A DNA stretch of 64,000 nt from Flavobacterium sp. W4I14 (GCA_030817875.1 JAUSZU010000001.1:4154001-4218000), one strand, 5' to 3'. Positions 8,860 to 16,929 are shown, counted from the first letter of the stretch. The notes: generated by a model not told the origin, from the sequence alone. Program-made: numbers and translations.

Positions 8860-9249
8860 ATGGAAAACGACAGCGACAAACAACTTATTGAAGGCGAAAT
8901 TGCCGATTATTTGTTAACTGATAATGGGATACTGATTTCTTACAGTAAAAGCATTTTACGTACAGTGGAAAATATTGCGGCCAATGTTGAACTGGTGAAG
9001 AAAATTACGGGGAATAAGAAAGTTCCACTGTTAATTTACTTAAAAAATTCTCCTGTTCCAGACAAAGAAACACGAAAGTTTTCTACGGAGCAATTGCCTC
9101 AAATTTATACGGCGATGGCGATGGTTTCGAAACCCGGTTTAGCACAATTAATTATGAAAATTCTTTTTAAGTTTCAAATTCCACCTATCCCAATAAAATC
9201 ATTTACGGATGATGAGAAAGCTATGGAATGGCTGAAAAGGTTTTTGTAG
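8860..9249 (+). CDS. Conserved hypothetical protein, possible STAS/SpoIIAA-like fold (DUF7793-like)
   Basis: This 129-residue protein follows the aldehyde dehydrogenase by three bases, so it is the last gene of the operon. It has no signal peptide or membrane segment. An N-terminal part with LIEGEIADYLLTDNGILISY and an alternating hydrophobic pattern, then PLLIYLKNSP, a long helix containing QIYTAMAMVSKPGLAQLI, and a C-terminal FTDDEKAMEWLKRFL resemble small Bacteroidota proteins related to STAS/SpoIIAA-like domains. That fold assignment is from pattern only. I do not recognise a catalytic motif; a regulatory or accessory role in the amine pathway is possible but unsupported. Confidence 0.7.
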   Translation: MENDSDKQLIEGEIADYLLTDNGILISYSKSILRTVENIAANVELVKKITGNKKVPLLIYLKNSPVPDKETRKFSTEQLPQIYTAMAMVSKPGLAQLIMKILFKFQIPPIPIKSFTDDEKAMEWLKRFL

Positions 9250-9602
9250 TTTACGAGAAATCGTCATTGCGAGAAGGCTTTTTCAGCCGACGAAGCAATC
9301 TTACAACGTGCGCTTTAAGATTGCTTCGTGCCTCGCAATGACGGCCGATCTTTAAAATCCGTTATTGGTAATGAAATGAAGTACCCGGAGTAGACGAATT
9401 TTACAATAAGTCTTCGACTCCGCTCAGGCTGGCAAATCTCTAATAGTGCCATAAATTTCATCACATTTTTTATCCAAACCAAACGCTATGCGCTCCGCGC
9501 TTTGCTTTTTCCACATTTCCTTCACACAAACACCTCCGATTAAAATCTTTTTTAATAAATTGCGGATTATACTTATTCGGTTAACCCGCTTTAATTATTT
9601 TA
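9250..9602. other. Gene-free stretch with a REP-like palindrome
   Basis: No credible gene. At 9262-9344 a long palindrome has outer arms CGTCATTGCGAG and CTCGCAATGACG and inner arms GAAGCAATCTTA and TAAGATTGCTTC, a REP-like element that could terminate or stabilise the upstream operon. At 9410-9430 there is a fragment of the CTTCGACTCCGCTCAGG repeat. The rest is AT-rich leader of the GH20 gene; no convincing promoter was found. Confidence 0.7.
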
Positions 9603-11552
9603 ATGAAAAAATTATTCCTGATTATCTCCTGCTGTTTTTTTGCAGCCAATACCTTCGCTCAATCTATTGTTACAGAAACTGAAATCGGCGATTCCGAAAG
9701 TGCGGTTGTGCAAACACCAATTGCCATCATCCCAGAACCTGTATCCTTAATGAAAAAGGCAGGTACTTTTACTTTGCCAGAAAATGTAACCATCCAAACT
9801 GTTAAGAGTGGAGAATTAAAACAATCTATCACTTACCTTTCTGACAGGATTACCACAGCTACAGGCAAATTTGTAAGCACAGTGAGTAATTCAAGTCACC
9901 CAACTATTAAACTGATCTTAAACACCCAGGAAGATCAACAACTGGGTAAAGAGGGCTACAAATTAAATGTTAATCCCACACAGGTTGTAATTACAGCTAA
10001 CCAGCCTGCAGGGATTTTTTATGGCGTTCAGTCGTTACTTCAACTTTTTCCGGCCGAAATAGAAAGTAGAGAACAGGTAAGTGGCATCAAATGGAAGGCA
10101 CCTTGTGTTGATGTGATAGATTATCCGAAATTAGGATGGAGAGGTTTAATGTTTGATGTAGCCCGTCACTTTTTCACCAAACAGGAGGTAAAGCAGTTCA
10201 TTGATGATATGGTCCGTTATAAATTTAATCTGTTGCATTTGCATCTCGCAGATGATGAAGGCTGGAGAATCGAAATTAAAGGCTTACCTAAATTAACCGA
10301 AGTAGGTGCATGGAGTGTTAAAAAAACCGGGACCTTTGGCGATTTTATCCCACCAGCGCCGGATGAGCCCCGTACTTACGGTGGTTTTTATACACAAGAA
10401 GATATTAAAGAACTTGTTCAGTATGCACAAGAACGTTTTGTAAACATATTACCAGAAATCGATGTTCCGGGGCATAGTTTAGCTATTATTGCTTCTTACC
10501 CTGAATTATCCTGCACACCAGATGCGGTTAATTATAAAGTGCGCTCAGGCGAGAAGATAATGGATTGGAGCCGTGGTGCGCCTCCAACAGCTCTGCTTGA
10601 TAATACGCTTTGCCCGGCAAACGAGAAAGTTTACGTATTCTTAGATTCGGTACTTACCCAGGTAGCGAAACTTTTTCCTTTCGAGTATATCCACATGGGT
10701 GGCGACGAGGCTCCTCATAATTTCTGGGAAAAGAACGATCAGGTTAAAGCCTTAATGCTTCGCGAAGGTTTAAAAACCATTCCTCAGGTCCAGGCTTATT
10801 TTGAAAAACGTGTAGAACAGATCGTGATTTCAAAAGGCAAAAAGTTTATGGGCTGGGACGAAATCCTTGAAGGTGGTGTATCGCCAACAGCAGCCGTAAT
10901 GAGCTGGAGAGGAATGAAATATGGTATCCAGGCAGCGAACGAAAAACACAATGTAGTAATGAGTCCAACTGATTTTGCATATCTGGATTACATGCAGGCA
11001 GATCAGATTACCGAACCAAAAGTTTATGCCTCGTTACGGTTAAATAAAGCCTATCAGTTTAACCCTATTCCAGCGGGTGTAAATGCACAATATGTGATTG
11101 GTGCACAGGCAAACCTTTGGACAGAACAGGTATTTACTTTCCGCCAGGTAGAATATATGGTTTGGCCACGTGCATTTGCCATTTCAGAATCGATCTGGAG
11201 TCCGATTGAAAAGAAAAACTGGACAAATTTTGTTGATCGTACGCAACAGCATTTCAAACGATTAGATTTTGCAGAAATTAAATATTCTCCTGCTATTTAC
11301 GATCCGATTTTTACGGTAAAGCGCAGTGCTGATAAGCAGTTAATGATCGAATTAACTCCAGAAATAGATGGTCTGGATATCTACTATAGCTTCGACAACT
11401 CTACTCCCGACCGCTTTTACCCGAAATATACAGCCGCATTACAGGTACCAAAAGATGCCAGCATGTTACGTGTAATTACTTATCGTGGTAAACAGCCCAT
11501 AGGAAGATTGATCAGTATGCCCATTGCTGACCTGCAGAAAAGAGCAAGATAA
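9603..11552 (+). CDS. Secreted beta-N-acetylhexosaminidase, GH20
   Basis: The 649-residue protein starts with a signal peptide (MKKLFLIISCCFFAANTFAQ) and is exported. After a GH20b-type N-terminal domain (about 35-165), the GH20 barrel begins at KLGWRGLMFDVARHFFTKQE. The catalytic pair sits in HMGGDEAPHNFW as Asp368-Glu369, the family's assisting Asp and acid/base Glu. WTEQV and WPRAFAISESIW near residue 510-525 are typical of the barrel end, and a small C-terminal domain (about 570-645, with IYYSFDNSTPD) resembles the chitobiase C-terminal fold. It should remove terminal GlcNAc or GalNAc in the periplasm. It stands alone, not in the distant PUL, and is followed closely by an ACT-domain gene. 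Confidence 0.93.
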   Translation: MKKLFLIISCCFFAANTFAQSIVTETEIGDSESAVVQTPIAIIPEPVSLMKKAGTFTLPENVTIQTVKSGELKQSITYLSDRITTATGKFVSTVSNSSHPTIKLILNTQEDQQLGKEGYKLNVNPTQVVITANQPAGIFYGVQSLLQLFPAEIESREQVSGIKWKAPCVDVIDYPKLGWRGLMFDVARHFFTKQEVKQFIDDMVRYKFNLLHLHLADDEGWRIEIKGLPKLTEVGAWSVKKTGTFGDFIPPAPDEPRTYGGFYTQEDIKELVQYAQERFVNILPEIDVPGHSLAIIASYPELSCTPDAVNYKVRSGEKIMDWSRGAPPTALLDNTLCPANEKVYVFLDSVLTQVAKLFPFEYIHMGGDEAPHNFWEKNDQVKALMLREGLKTIPQVQAYFEKRVEQIVISKGKKFMGWDEILEGGVSPTAAVMSWRGMKYGIQAANEKHNVVMSPTDFAYLDYMQADQITEPKVYASLRLNKAYQFNPIPAGVNAQYVIGAQANLWTEQVFTFRQVEYMVWPRAFAISESIWSPIEKKNWTNFVDRTQQHFKRLDFAEIKYSPAIYDPIFTVKRSADKQLMIELTPEIDGLDIYYSFDNSTPDRFYPKYTAALQVPKDASMLRVITYRGKQPIGRLISMPIADLQKRAR

Positions 11553-11553
11553 A

Positions 11554-11946
11554 ATGGCAGGGGAAAAAATTTTGGCGAAACTGCTAAAAACAATGAAACC
11601 GGTGCATAACCCTGGCGAATTTGTATTTTGTAGGGTTGAACATCCAAACACAATAGATTTTAACCTGGCGATTTGTTTATTCAAAGAGCAGGAGGCAACC
11701 ACGGTGGTCTTAAAAAAAGAAATTGCAGATCATTTGGGTCTTGAGTATACTTTTATCGCTTCGTGGATCACATTAACCGTACACTCTTCTTTAGAAGCCA
11801 TAGGTTTAACAGCAGCATTTTCAGCTGCACTCGCCGAAAAAGGCATAAGCTGCAACGTAATCGCAGGCTATTATCACGACCATTTATTTGTGAATGTGAA
11901 AGATAAGGAGGCAGCGATAAATATTTTAGAACAACTCTCCAAATAA
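11554..11946 (+). CDS. ACT-domain protein (COG3602-like)
   Basis: A start at ATG 11554, one base after the GH20 stop, gives a 130-residue protein; a longer frame from 11524 would overlap GH20. GEKILAKLLKTMKPVHNPGEFVFC, then a C-terminal ACT half with WITLTVHSSLEAIGLTAAF and VIAGYYHDHLFV match the COG3602 family of paired ACT domains, thought to bind small ligands such as amino acids. No enzyme domain is attached. Its stop overlaps the start of the CYTH gene (TAATG), so the two are coupled. Specific ligand unknown. Confidence 0.8.
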   Translation: MAGEKILAKLLKTMKPVHNPGEFVFCRVEHPNTIDFNLAICLFKEQEATTVVLKKEIADHLGLEYTFIASWITLTVHSSLEAIGLTAAFSAALAEKGISCNVIAGYYHDHLFVNVKDKEAAINILEQLSK

Positions 11947-12416
11947 TGGGTAAAGAAATAGAACGGAAATTTTTAATCGATCATCAAAGATGGGCTAATC
12001 TAAGCAAACCAGAGGGGAAACTTTTTAGGCAAGGCTATCTGCTTACGGATAAAGACAAAACCATACGTGTAAGGGCAACAGAAACCAAAGGCTTTTTAAC
12101 CATAAAAGGTCAAACAATAGGGCCCACACGGATTGAATACGAATATGAGATCCCAGTTGCGGAGGCAACAGAATTATTGGATAATTTCTCTTTATCTGAG
12201 CTTTCGAAAACCCGTTACGAAATCCCATTTAGCGGCAAACTTTGGGAAGTAGATGTATTTTTAGGCGATAATACAGGCCTCATTGTTGCCGAAATTGAAC
12301 TTGACAGTGAAGACGAAATATTTGCCTTGCCAGATTGGGTAGGCAGAGAAGTTACCGAAGAAGAAAAATATTATAATTCCAATCTAACTGTAAAGCCATT
12401 TAAAGACTGGATTTAG
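11946..12416 (+). CDS. CYTH-domain protein (triphosphate tunnel metalloenzyme)
   Basis: The 156-residue protein begins with MGKEIERKFLID, the ExExK signature of CYTH/TTM proteins, followed by GYLLTDKDKTIRVRAT, a basic strand KGFLTIKGQT, and acidic strands WEVDVFLGDNTGLIVAEIEL. Length matches single-domain bacterial members. These enzymes act on triphosphates (inorganic tripolyphosphate, or making cAMP or thiamine derivatives in some lineages) inside an eight-stranded tunnel. Family membership is clear; the substrate is not. It is coupled by a TAATG overlap to the ACT-domain gene and followed by a terminator-like repeat. Confidence 0.88.
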   Translation: MGKEIERKFLIDHQRWANLSKPEGKLFRQGYLLTDKDKTIRVRATETKGFLTIKGQTIGPTRIEYEYEIPVAEATELLDNFSLSELSKTRYEIPFSGKLWEVDVFLGDNTGLIVAEIELDSEDEIFALPDWVGREVTEEEKYYNSNLTVKPFKDWI

Positions 12417-12426
12417 CATAACCTAT

Positions 12427-12463
12427 AGACCTCGCAAGTTTGAAAACCTGTGAGGTCTTTTTA
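12427..12463 (+). terminator. Terminator-like repeat (AGACCTC family), copy 1
   Basis: AGACCTCGCAAGTT and AACCTGTGAGGTCT form a long stem and are followed by a T-rich run. The same unit occurs at 13529-13565 and, decayed, at 53733-53765, so this is a dispersed repeat that also serves as a terminator for the CYTH gene. Confidence 0.75.
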
Positions 12464-12624
12464 TATACAGCGTTTTTTTTTATATAAATAATTAAAGAAA
12501 TTTACTTTCTAGTTAAACGCATTTCATATATTAGATTTATCGAAGTCATCCCACCGATAAAAAGGAAATTACTTTAATTTCTAAGCATTGTATTGTCAAA
12601 TAATTTCAATATAAAACCAAAAGG

Positions 12625-13089
12625 ATGAAAACAACTAAATTATTAATGAGCATGGTAATTGCAACTACACTATTTTTTGTAGGCTGCAAACCAAACGATG
12701 CGGCCATCCGAGCTGCAATTCAAGCCAAAGAAGCAGCAGGCATTACGGTGGCCGTTGCTAAAGGCGAAGTAACTTTAACTGGTGAAGTTAATGATGAAGC
12801 CACAAAGGCCAAAGCAGAAGAAATTGCAAAGGCTGAAAAAGGAGTGAAAGCTGTAATCAACAATTTAATAGTTAAACCAGCAGATGTACCAGTGGTAATT
12901 GCCGAAGACTCCGCTTTAATTAAAAATGTTGCTGATGCAACCAAAGATTTCCCAACGGTGAAAGCCGAAGTTAAAGACGGTGTAATCCTCTTAACCGGGG
13001 AGATTAAAAAAGCCTCTCTAATGACTTTAATGCAACATTTGAGTGCATTAAAACCTAAAAAAATCGACAATAAATTAACCGTTAAATAA
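12625..13089 (+). CDS. Lipoprotein with two BON domains
   Basis: The 154-residue precursor has a lipoprotein signal peptide with the lipobox cysteine at residue 21 (FFVGCKPND). Two BON-like repeats follow, about 25-85 and 95-154, each with the pattern hydrophobic strand, VTLTGEVNDE or VILLTGEIKKA turn, helix, then VKAVINNLIVK or PKKIDNKLTVK strand. BON domains are associated with membranes or phospholipid and with stress-induced proteins such as OsmY. It is probably anchored in the outer membrane facing the periplasm. The next gene starts 7 bases downstream and is likely co-transcribed. Confidence 0.82.
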   Translation: MKTTKLLMSMVIATTLFFVGCKPNDAAIRAAIQAKEAAGITVAVAKGEVTLTGEVNDEATKAKAEEIAKAEKGVKAVINNLIVKPADVPVVIAEDSALIKNVADATKDFPTVKAEVKDGVILLTGEIKKASLMTLMQHLSALKPKKIDNKLTVK

Positions 13090-13096
13090 CCCGACC

Positions 13097-13519
13097 ATGG
13101 CATTAGCAGATAAATATAAAGCACTAACTGACGCAGCAACTGCGGCAGGCATAGCAGATTTAGCAGTAAGGGAGCAGGATGGGATTTTATACATAGATGG
13201 AACCGCTGCCGATGGCGCGACTAAAGACCATCTTTGGGAAGTTTACAATCAGATTGACCCCAACTTTACTTCAGGTGATCTGGTTCTAAATGTAAACGTG
13301 GCCATTGATGCAGCGGTTACGCACGCAAAAGTTATCACAGAGAGCAGTAATCTAAATATCCGTAAAGGTCCGGGTACCGATCAACCAATTGTTGGTAAGG
13401 CTGCCCATGGCGAGGTGATTACCCTCGTAAACAGAAGCAACGACTTATGGTGGCTGGTACGAACTAACGATGGCGAAGAAGGCTACTGTTATGCGCAATA
13501 TTTAGAAGCGCAGGCTTAA
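13097..13519 (+). CDS. SH3-domain protein with BON-like N-terminal half
   Basis: The 140-residue protein has no signal peptide. Its N-terminal half (about 1-72) contains ADLAVREQDGILYIDGTAAD, a BON-like strand-turn pattern, and its C-terminal half (about 76-137) is a bacterial SH3 domain with SNLNIRKGPGTDQPIVG, a GEVITLV strand and WWLVRTNDGEEGYC. Bacterial SH3 domains often bind cell-wall peptides, but without export this protein may act in the cytoplasm or leave by an unseen route. It sits 7 bases after the BON lipoprotein gene, suggesting a shared role, perhaps in envelope stress. Confidence 0.75.
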   Translation: MALADKYKALTDAATAAGIADLAVREQDGILYIDGTAADGATKDHLWEVYNQIDPNFTSGDLVLNVNVAIDAAVTHAKVITESSNLNIRKGPGTDQPIVGKAAHGEVITLVNRSNDLWWLVRTNDGEEGYCYAQYLEAQA

Positions 13520-13528
13520 AATGCGATC

Positions 13529-13565
13529 AGACCCCGCAGGTTCTGAAACCTGTGAGGTCTTTTTT
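13529..13565 (+). terminator. Terminator-like repeat (AGACCTC family), copy 2
   Basis: AGACCCCGCAGGTT, loop CTGA, AACCTGTGAGGTCT and a run of T. It lies between the convergent SH3 and response-regulator genes and could stop transcription from the left. Confidence 0.8.
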
Positions 13566-13568
13566 AAA

Positions 13569-14204
13569 TTAAATCAGCTGATGCTCGTGCGCAAAATTCA
13601 GCAAACCAACAATTGACTTAACGCCAGTTTTACGCCATATATTTTTACGATGGGTTTCTACTGTGTGTTCCGAAATAAATAACATCTTGCCAATATCCGC
13701 AGAAGTGTATTCTTTAGCAATCAACCTAATAATTTCTACTTCTCGGGGTGACAAAACATTCGCTTCTTCTGTATGGTTTTCACGCTGGTAACCATTAATA
13801 AATTTAGCTGTAATGGAATTTTGAATATAGGTTTCGCCGAGCATAACCTTATTAATTGCTTTATGCAGCTCGTGAAACTTTACATTTTTTAAAAGATAGC
13901 CATTTGCTCCAGACTTGATCATTTTCGAAATATTGATAAAATCATCCTGTATAGAAAGTACAATAACTTTAATTTTGGGGAATTCTCTTTTAATCAATTT
14001 AGTTAAATCAGCTCCAATCTTCTCGCTAACACTAACATCAGCAAGCACAATATCTGGTGTTTTAGTCCTGATCAGTTGTACGGCAAGTGTAGCAGAATTG
14101 GCCTCGCCAACAACAACAATACTTTCTGAATCACTTAGAATGGCTTCAACATTATCCATTAATGCATCATAATCGTGAATTAAAAAGACCTTGATCTTCT
14201 CCAT
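13569..14204 (-). CDS. Response regulator transcription factor, NarL/FixJ (LuxR-type HTH)
   Basis: The 211-residue protein has an N-terminal receiver domain (about 1-120) with Asp56 in DIVLADVSV as phosphoacceptor, a conserved Thr/Ser region VLSIQDD and Lys in GYLLKNV. A LuxR-type helix-turn-helix domain (about 148-205) follows, with LSPREVEIIRLIAKEYTSAD and HTVETHRKNIWRKTGVKS. It should bind DNA when phosphorylated. No histidine kinase is encoded nearby, so it is an orphan and its signal and targets are unknown. The start at ATG 14204 gives the normal family length. Confidence 0.92.
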   Translation of the reverse strand: MEKIKVFLIHDYDALMDNVEAILSDSESIVVVGEANSATLAVQLIRTKTPDIVLADVSVSEKIGADLTKLIKREFPKIKVIVLSIQDDFINISKMIKSGANGYLLKNVKFHELHKAINKVMLGETYIQNSITAKFINGYQRENHTEEANVLSPREVEIIRLIAKEYTSADIGKMLFISEHTVETHRKNIWRKTGVKSIVGLLNFAHEHQLI

Positions 14205-14719
14205 AAAGTTTAGTTTAGACGTTAACCACTTTCACCAGAAGATCAGGCAAACAGGTTGAAAAGATTTTAAACAAAAAGTTTAACTTCTTTAAAACCGACC
14301 AAATATTCTATCAACAGCTTTAAATTTTATGTTTTTAACTAAGGTAGATAGCAACTTCTTTTGGCTAGCCTCAAATAAATTATTAACCTGCCTTTTCATA
14401 GTGGGTAAATAAGGCCATTGGGACGTATTGGAGTTATTTTTGCATGTAGGGCAACGTTGAAAAGCCGTTACACGCCTGCAATATCCATCCCTGATAAACA
14501 GATTGAAAAATATGCTAAACAGCATCAATTTCAGGCCCAGAAACGTAATAGTCCTGTTTGAGCACATAATGAAAAACGAATAAAAATTTGTTTTGTTAAT
14601 GTAATTTAAACAAAAATTTTATTTTGCTGTCATAATTATCAATTTCTTAACACAAAAAAGCGCAAAGCCAGTATTAAATTTTACTAGTTCTTGCGCTTTT
14701 TTATATTATGGTAAGTATT
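14205..14719. other. Mostly gene-free stretch between response regulator and FKBP gene
   Basis: The only sizeable frame is 14289-14567 on the minus strand (92 codons, ATG start). It encodes a hydrophobic first third, then FQRCPTCKNN, but resembles nothing I know and has no recognisable ribosome-binding context; it may be chance or a small unknown protein. At 14653-14703 a bidirectional terminator follows. Confidence 0.5.
14653..14703 (-). terminator. Terminator after the first FKBP lipoprotein gene
   Basis: AAAAAGCGCAAG and CTTTGCGCTTTTTT pair across a loop of about 25 bases; both strands end in T runs, and the minus strand carries the transcript of the FKBP gene ending at 14720. Confidence 0.7.
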
Positions 14720-15688
14720 TTACTTGCTTAGCGGTGCTGCTGCATTTGGTTTAATAATACCTTTAAGTTCTACATCAAATACCAATGGCGTAAATGGATT
14801 AATTGGCCCACCACCATTTTCGCCAAAGCCCAATCTCGATGGCAAAATCATTTTGATTTTACCGCCCACACCAATAAGTTGGATACCCTGAATAACGCCT
14901 TGCGGCAATTGCCCCAATGGTAGGCTACGTGGCACATATTGTACACTTTCTGAGAAGATTCCGGCTTCTTTTGCGATTTTAGCATTCGAAGTATCAAAAA
15001 CATTTAATGTTCCATTCGATTTCTTATTGGTAAACTGGCCTGTATAGTCCATTAATACCGTATCGGTTAAACTTGCTCTTTCAGAATTACCTGGAGCAGA
15101 AATTACATATTGGAGTCCAGATGGCGCGGTAGTTACCTTTAAATCATTCTCAGCAATGTATTTTGCAATTTTAGCAGGCTCCACTACTTTATTTTTTTCG
15201 TTTAGCGCTTTGTATTCCGATTCAAAGAAAAGTCGTTTCTTCGCTTCGAAAATAGAATCGGGGTCTTTCCCTTTATGCAATACTTTCTCAATTTTAATGG
15301 TAAAAGAAGCAATGTTTGATTTTAGTCCTTTTGGTTTAGGTTGACCTGAATATTTCTCCATAGAATCCAGGTTCAATTTAAAAACTGCACTGTCTCCTTC
15401 TCCAAGTAGTTTCAACCCTGAAGCTAAATCGCCTTTAAACATCGATTTGCTTATGGCAAAGAAAGCCGGACGCTCATTGTCGTATGTATTTACCATTACC
15501 GAATCGGGATTGGTATTGGTTTCAACCGTTTGAACACCGTTTAACTTTACATAATCGCCATCCTGAATTTTCGGCTTACCTTCACTTTTATAGATCTTGT
15601 AAGTCATATCTCCTTCACCTTTTTCGAATTTGTTACAGGCAGACAGGCCTAGTGCCGCCGCCAAGAGAATAATAATTCCGTTCCTCAT
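14720..15688 (-). CDS. FKBP-type peptidyl-prolyl isomerase lipoprotein (paralog 1)
   Basis: The 322-residue precursor carries a lipoprotein signal with the lipobox at ALGLSAC, Cys18. The C-terminal FKBP domain (about 190-312) shows SGLQYVI, DTVLMDYTGQFTNKKSNG, a variable insertion, QGIQLIGVGGKIKMILPS and LGFGENGGGPINPFTPLVFDVEL, the usual FKBP core. Residues 20-180 form an extra N-terminal region, also FKBP-like in places (DGDYVKLNGVQTV, GLKLLGEGDSAVF), suggesting two FKBP-like units. It should catalyse proline isomerisation or act as a chaperone in the periplasm or at the outer membrane. It is a tandem duplicate of the next gene. Confidence 0.88.
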   Translation of the reverse strand: MRNGIIILLAAALGLSACNKFEKGEGDMTYKIYKSEGKPKIQDGDYVKLNGVQTVETNTNPDSVMVNTYDNERPAFFAISKSMFKGDLASGLKLLGEGDSAVFKLNLDSMEKYSGQPKPKGLKSNIASFTIKIEKVLHKGKDPDSIFEAKKRLFFESEYKALNEKNKVVEPAKIAKYIAENDLKVTTAPSGLQYVISAPGNSERASLTDTVLMDYTGQFTNKKSNGTLNVFDTSNAKIAKEAGIFSESVQYVPRSLPLGQLPQGVIQGIQLIGVGGKIKMILPSRLGFGENGGGPINPFTPLVFDVELKGIIKPNAAAPLSK

Positions 15689-15841
15689 TTAAATTTATTT
15701 ATTAAAAAACAGTAGTTATATCTTTTTTTAAATGCCTACTATTTTATTAGATCACTACAAAGATAGGTTATAATAAGTTTTTATAAATCTTTGAAACGTT
15801 TTATTTCTTGGCCCAGTATTAAAAAAAATGATAGACAAAAA

Positions 15842-15872
15842 AAATCCTGCTTAAATAGTAAGCAGGATTTTA
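15842..15872 (-). terminator. Terminator after FKBP paralog 2
   Basis: On the minus strand AAAATCCTGCTTA and TAAGCAGGATT form a stem followed by T8. It separates the two tandem FKBP genes, so paralog 1 is likely to have its own promoter. Confidence 0.85.
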
Positions 15873-15888
15873 AAATATTTTTAAGAAA

Positions 15889-16884
15889 TTATTTTTTAAC
15901 TACCGGAGCAGGCATTTGAACTGGAGCTGCTGCAGCTGGTTTTCCTTTGATAATATCTTTGATTTCTAAATCGAAAGCAATTGGACTGAAAGGCATGATA
16001 CCTACCTGAGGTGCACCTTGCTCGCCATAACCCAAGTTAGAAGGGATAATCACTTTAATTTTACCACCTTTACCGATTAATTGTAAAGCTTCAGTAAATC
16101 CTGGGATTGTACCGCCAACTGGCATTTTTTGAGGACCGTAAGGTTTACCTGGTTTAAATTCGTTTTCTGCTTTAGCTAATTTCTCATCACTTGTATCGAA
16201 GATCTTGTATTTACCGTCTTTACCTTTTTTGGTTACTCTACCAGTATAATCAATTAATACGGTATCGCCTAAAGCTGGTTTTTCTGCACTGCCTGGTTTT
16301 TCTATAATGTAGTGTAATCCACTCGCAGTAGTTTTGGTTTCTAATTTAGTATCTTCTAAATAGCTTTTTAATTTAGCAGGTTCAGCAGCTTTCTTTTTTT
16401 CTGAAGTAGCTTTGTAATCAGCCTGGAAGAACTCCTGTGCTCTTTTGTTAAAAGTAGAATCAGCTTCGCCAGCTTTTTTCTTGAATACTTTTTCGATTTT
16501 CACCGTAAAAGTGATGTATTTATCTTTTTTGAACTGCTCTGGTTTAGGTTGTTTACTATGAAATGCCATAGTATCTAAGTTTACTTTAAAAGTAGCGCTA
16601 TCACCTTCTCCAAACAATGTTAAAACATCATTCATATCACCAGCATACATTTTTTTCTGTGCAGGAAATACTGCAGGAGTTTCGCTATCGAAAGTGCTTG
16701 ATAAAACAGAATCTTTATCGTTTTTCTGAATAAAATTCATTTTTACGATATCGCCTTCTTTGATTTTCTCGTTACCTGCCGAGTGGTGAATGGTATACAA
16801 TAACCCACCGGCTCCCTTTTTCTCTTTGTTACATGCCGCTAAACCTAAGGTGGCTGCTGCTAGAATAATAATTCCCTTTTTCAT
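15889..16884 (-). CDS. FKBP-type peptidyl-prolyl isomerase lipoprotein (paralog 2)
   Basis: This 331-residue lipoprotein precursor has its lipobox at LGLAAC, Cys18. It shares the layout of its neighbour: an N-terminal region with EGDIVKMNFIQK and DVLTLFGEGDSATFKVNLD, then a C-terminal FKBP domain (about 190-312) with ASGLHYIIEKPG, DTVLIDYTGRV, ALQLIGKGGKIKVIIPS and LGYGEQGA. A lysine- and proline-rich tail follows. It is probably a periplasmic foldase. The start is 45 bases from the stop of nrnA on the same strand, so the two are likely co-transcribed from the nrnA side. Tandem duplication with paralog 1 is evident. Confidence 0.88.
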   Translation of the reverse strand: MKKGIIILAAATLGLAACNKEKKGAGGLLYTIHHSAGNEKIKEGDIVKMNFIQKNDKDSVLSSTFDSETPAVFPAQKKMYAGDMNDVLTLFGEGDSATFKVNLDTMAFHSKQPKPEQFKKDKYITFTVKIEKVFKKKAGEADSTFNKRAQEFFQADYKATSEKKKAAEPAKLKSYLEDTKLETKTTASGLHYIIEKPGSAEKPALGDTVLIDYTGRVTKKGKDGKYKIFDTSDEKLAKAENEFKPGKPYGPQKMPVGGTIPGFTEALQLIGKGGKIKVIIPSNLGYGEQGAPQVGIMPFSPIAFDLEIKDIIKGKPAAAAPVQMPAPVVKK

Positions 16885-16929
16885 TTATTTAATTTGACTT
16901 TTTTAAGTTTATTGTTTTATTTCTTGTGT

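Noticed and set aside
14289..14567. 92-codon minus-strand frame with FQRCPTCKNN
   Set aside because: No recognised family, no clear start signals; kept only as a note in the gap description.
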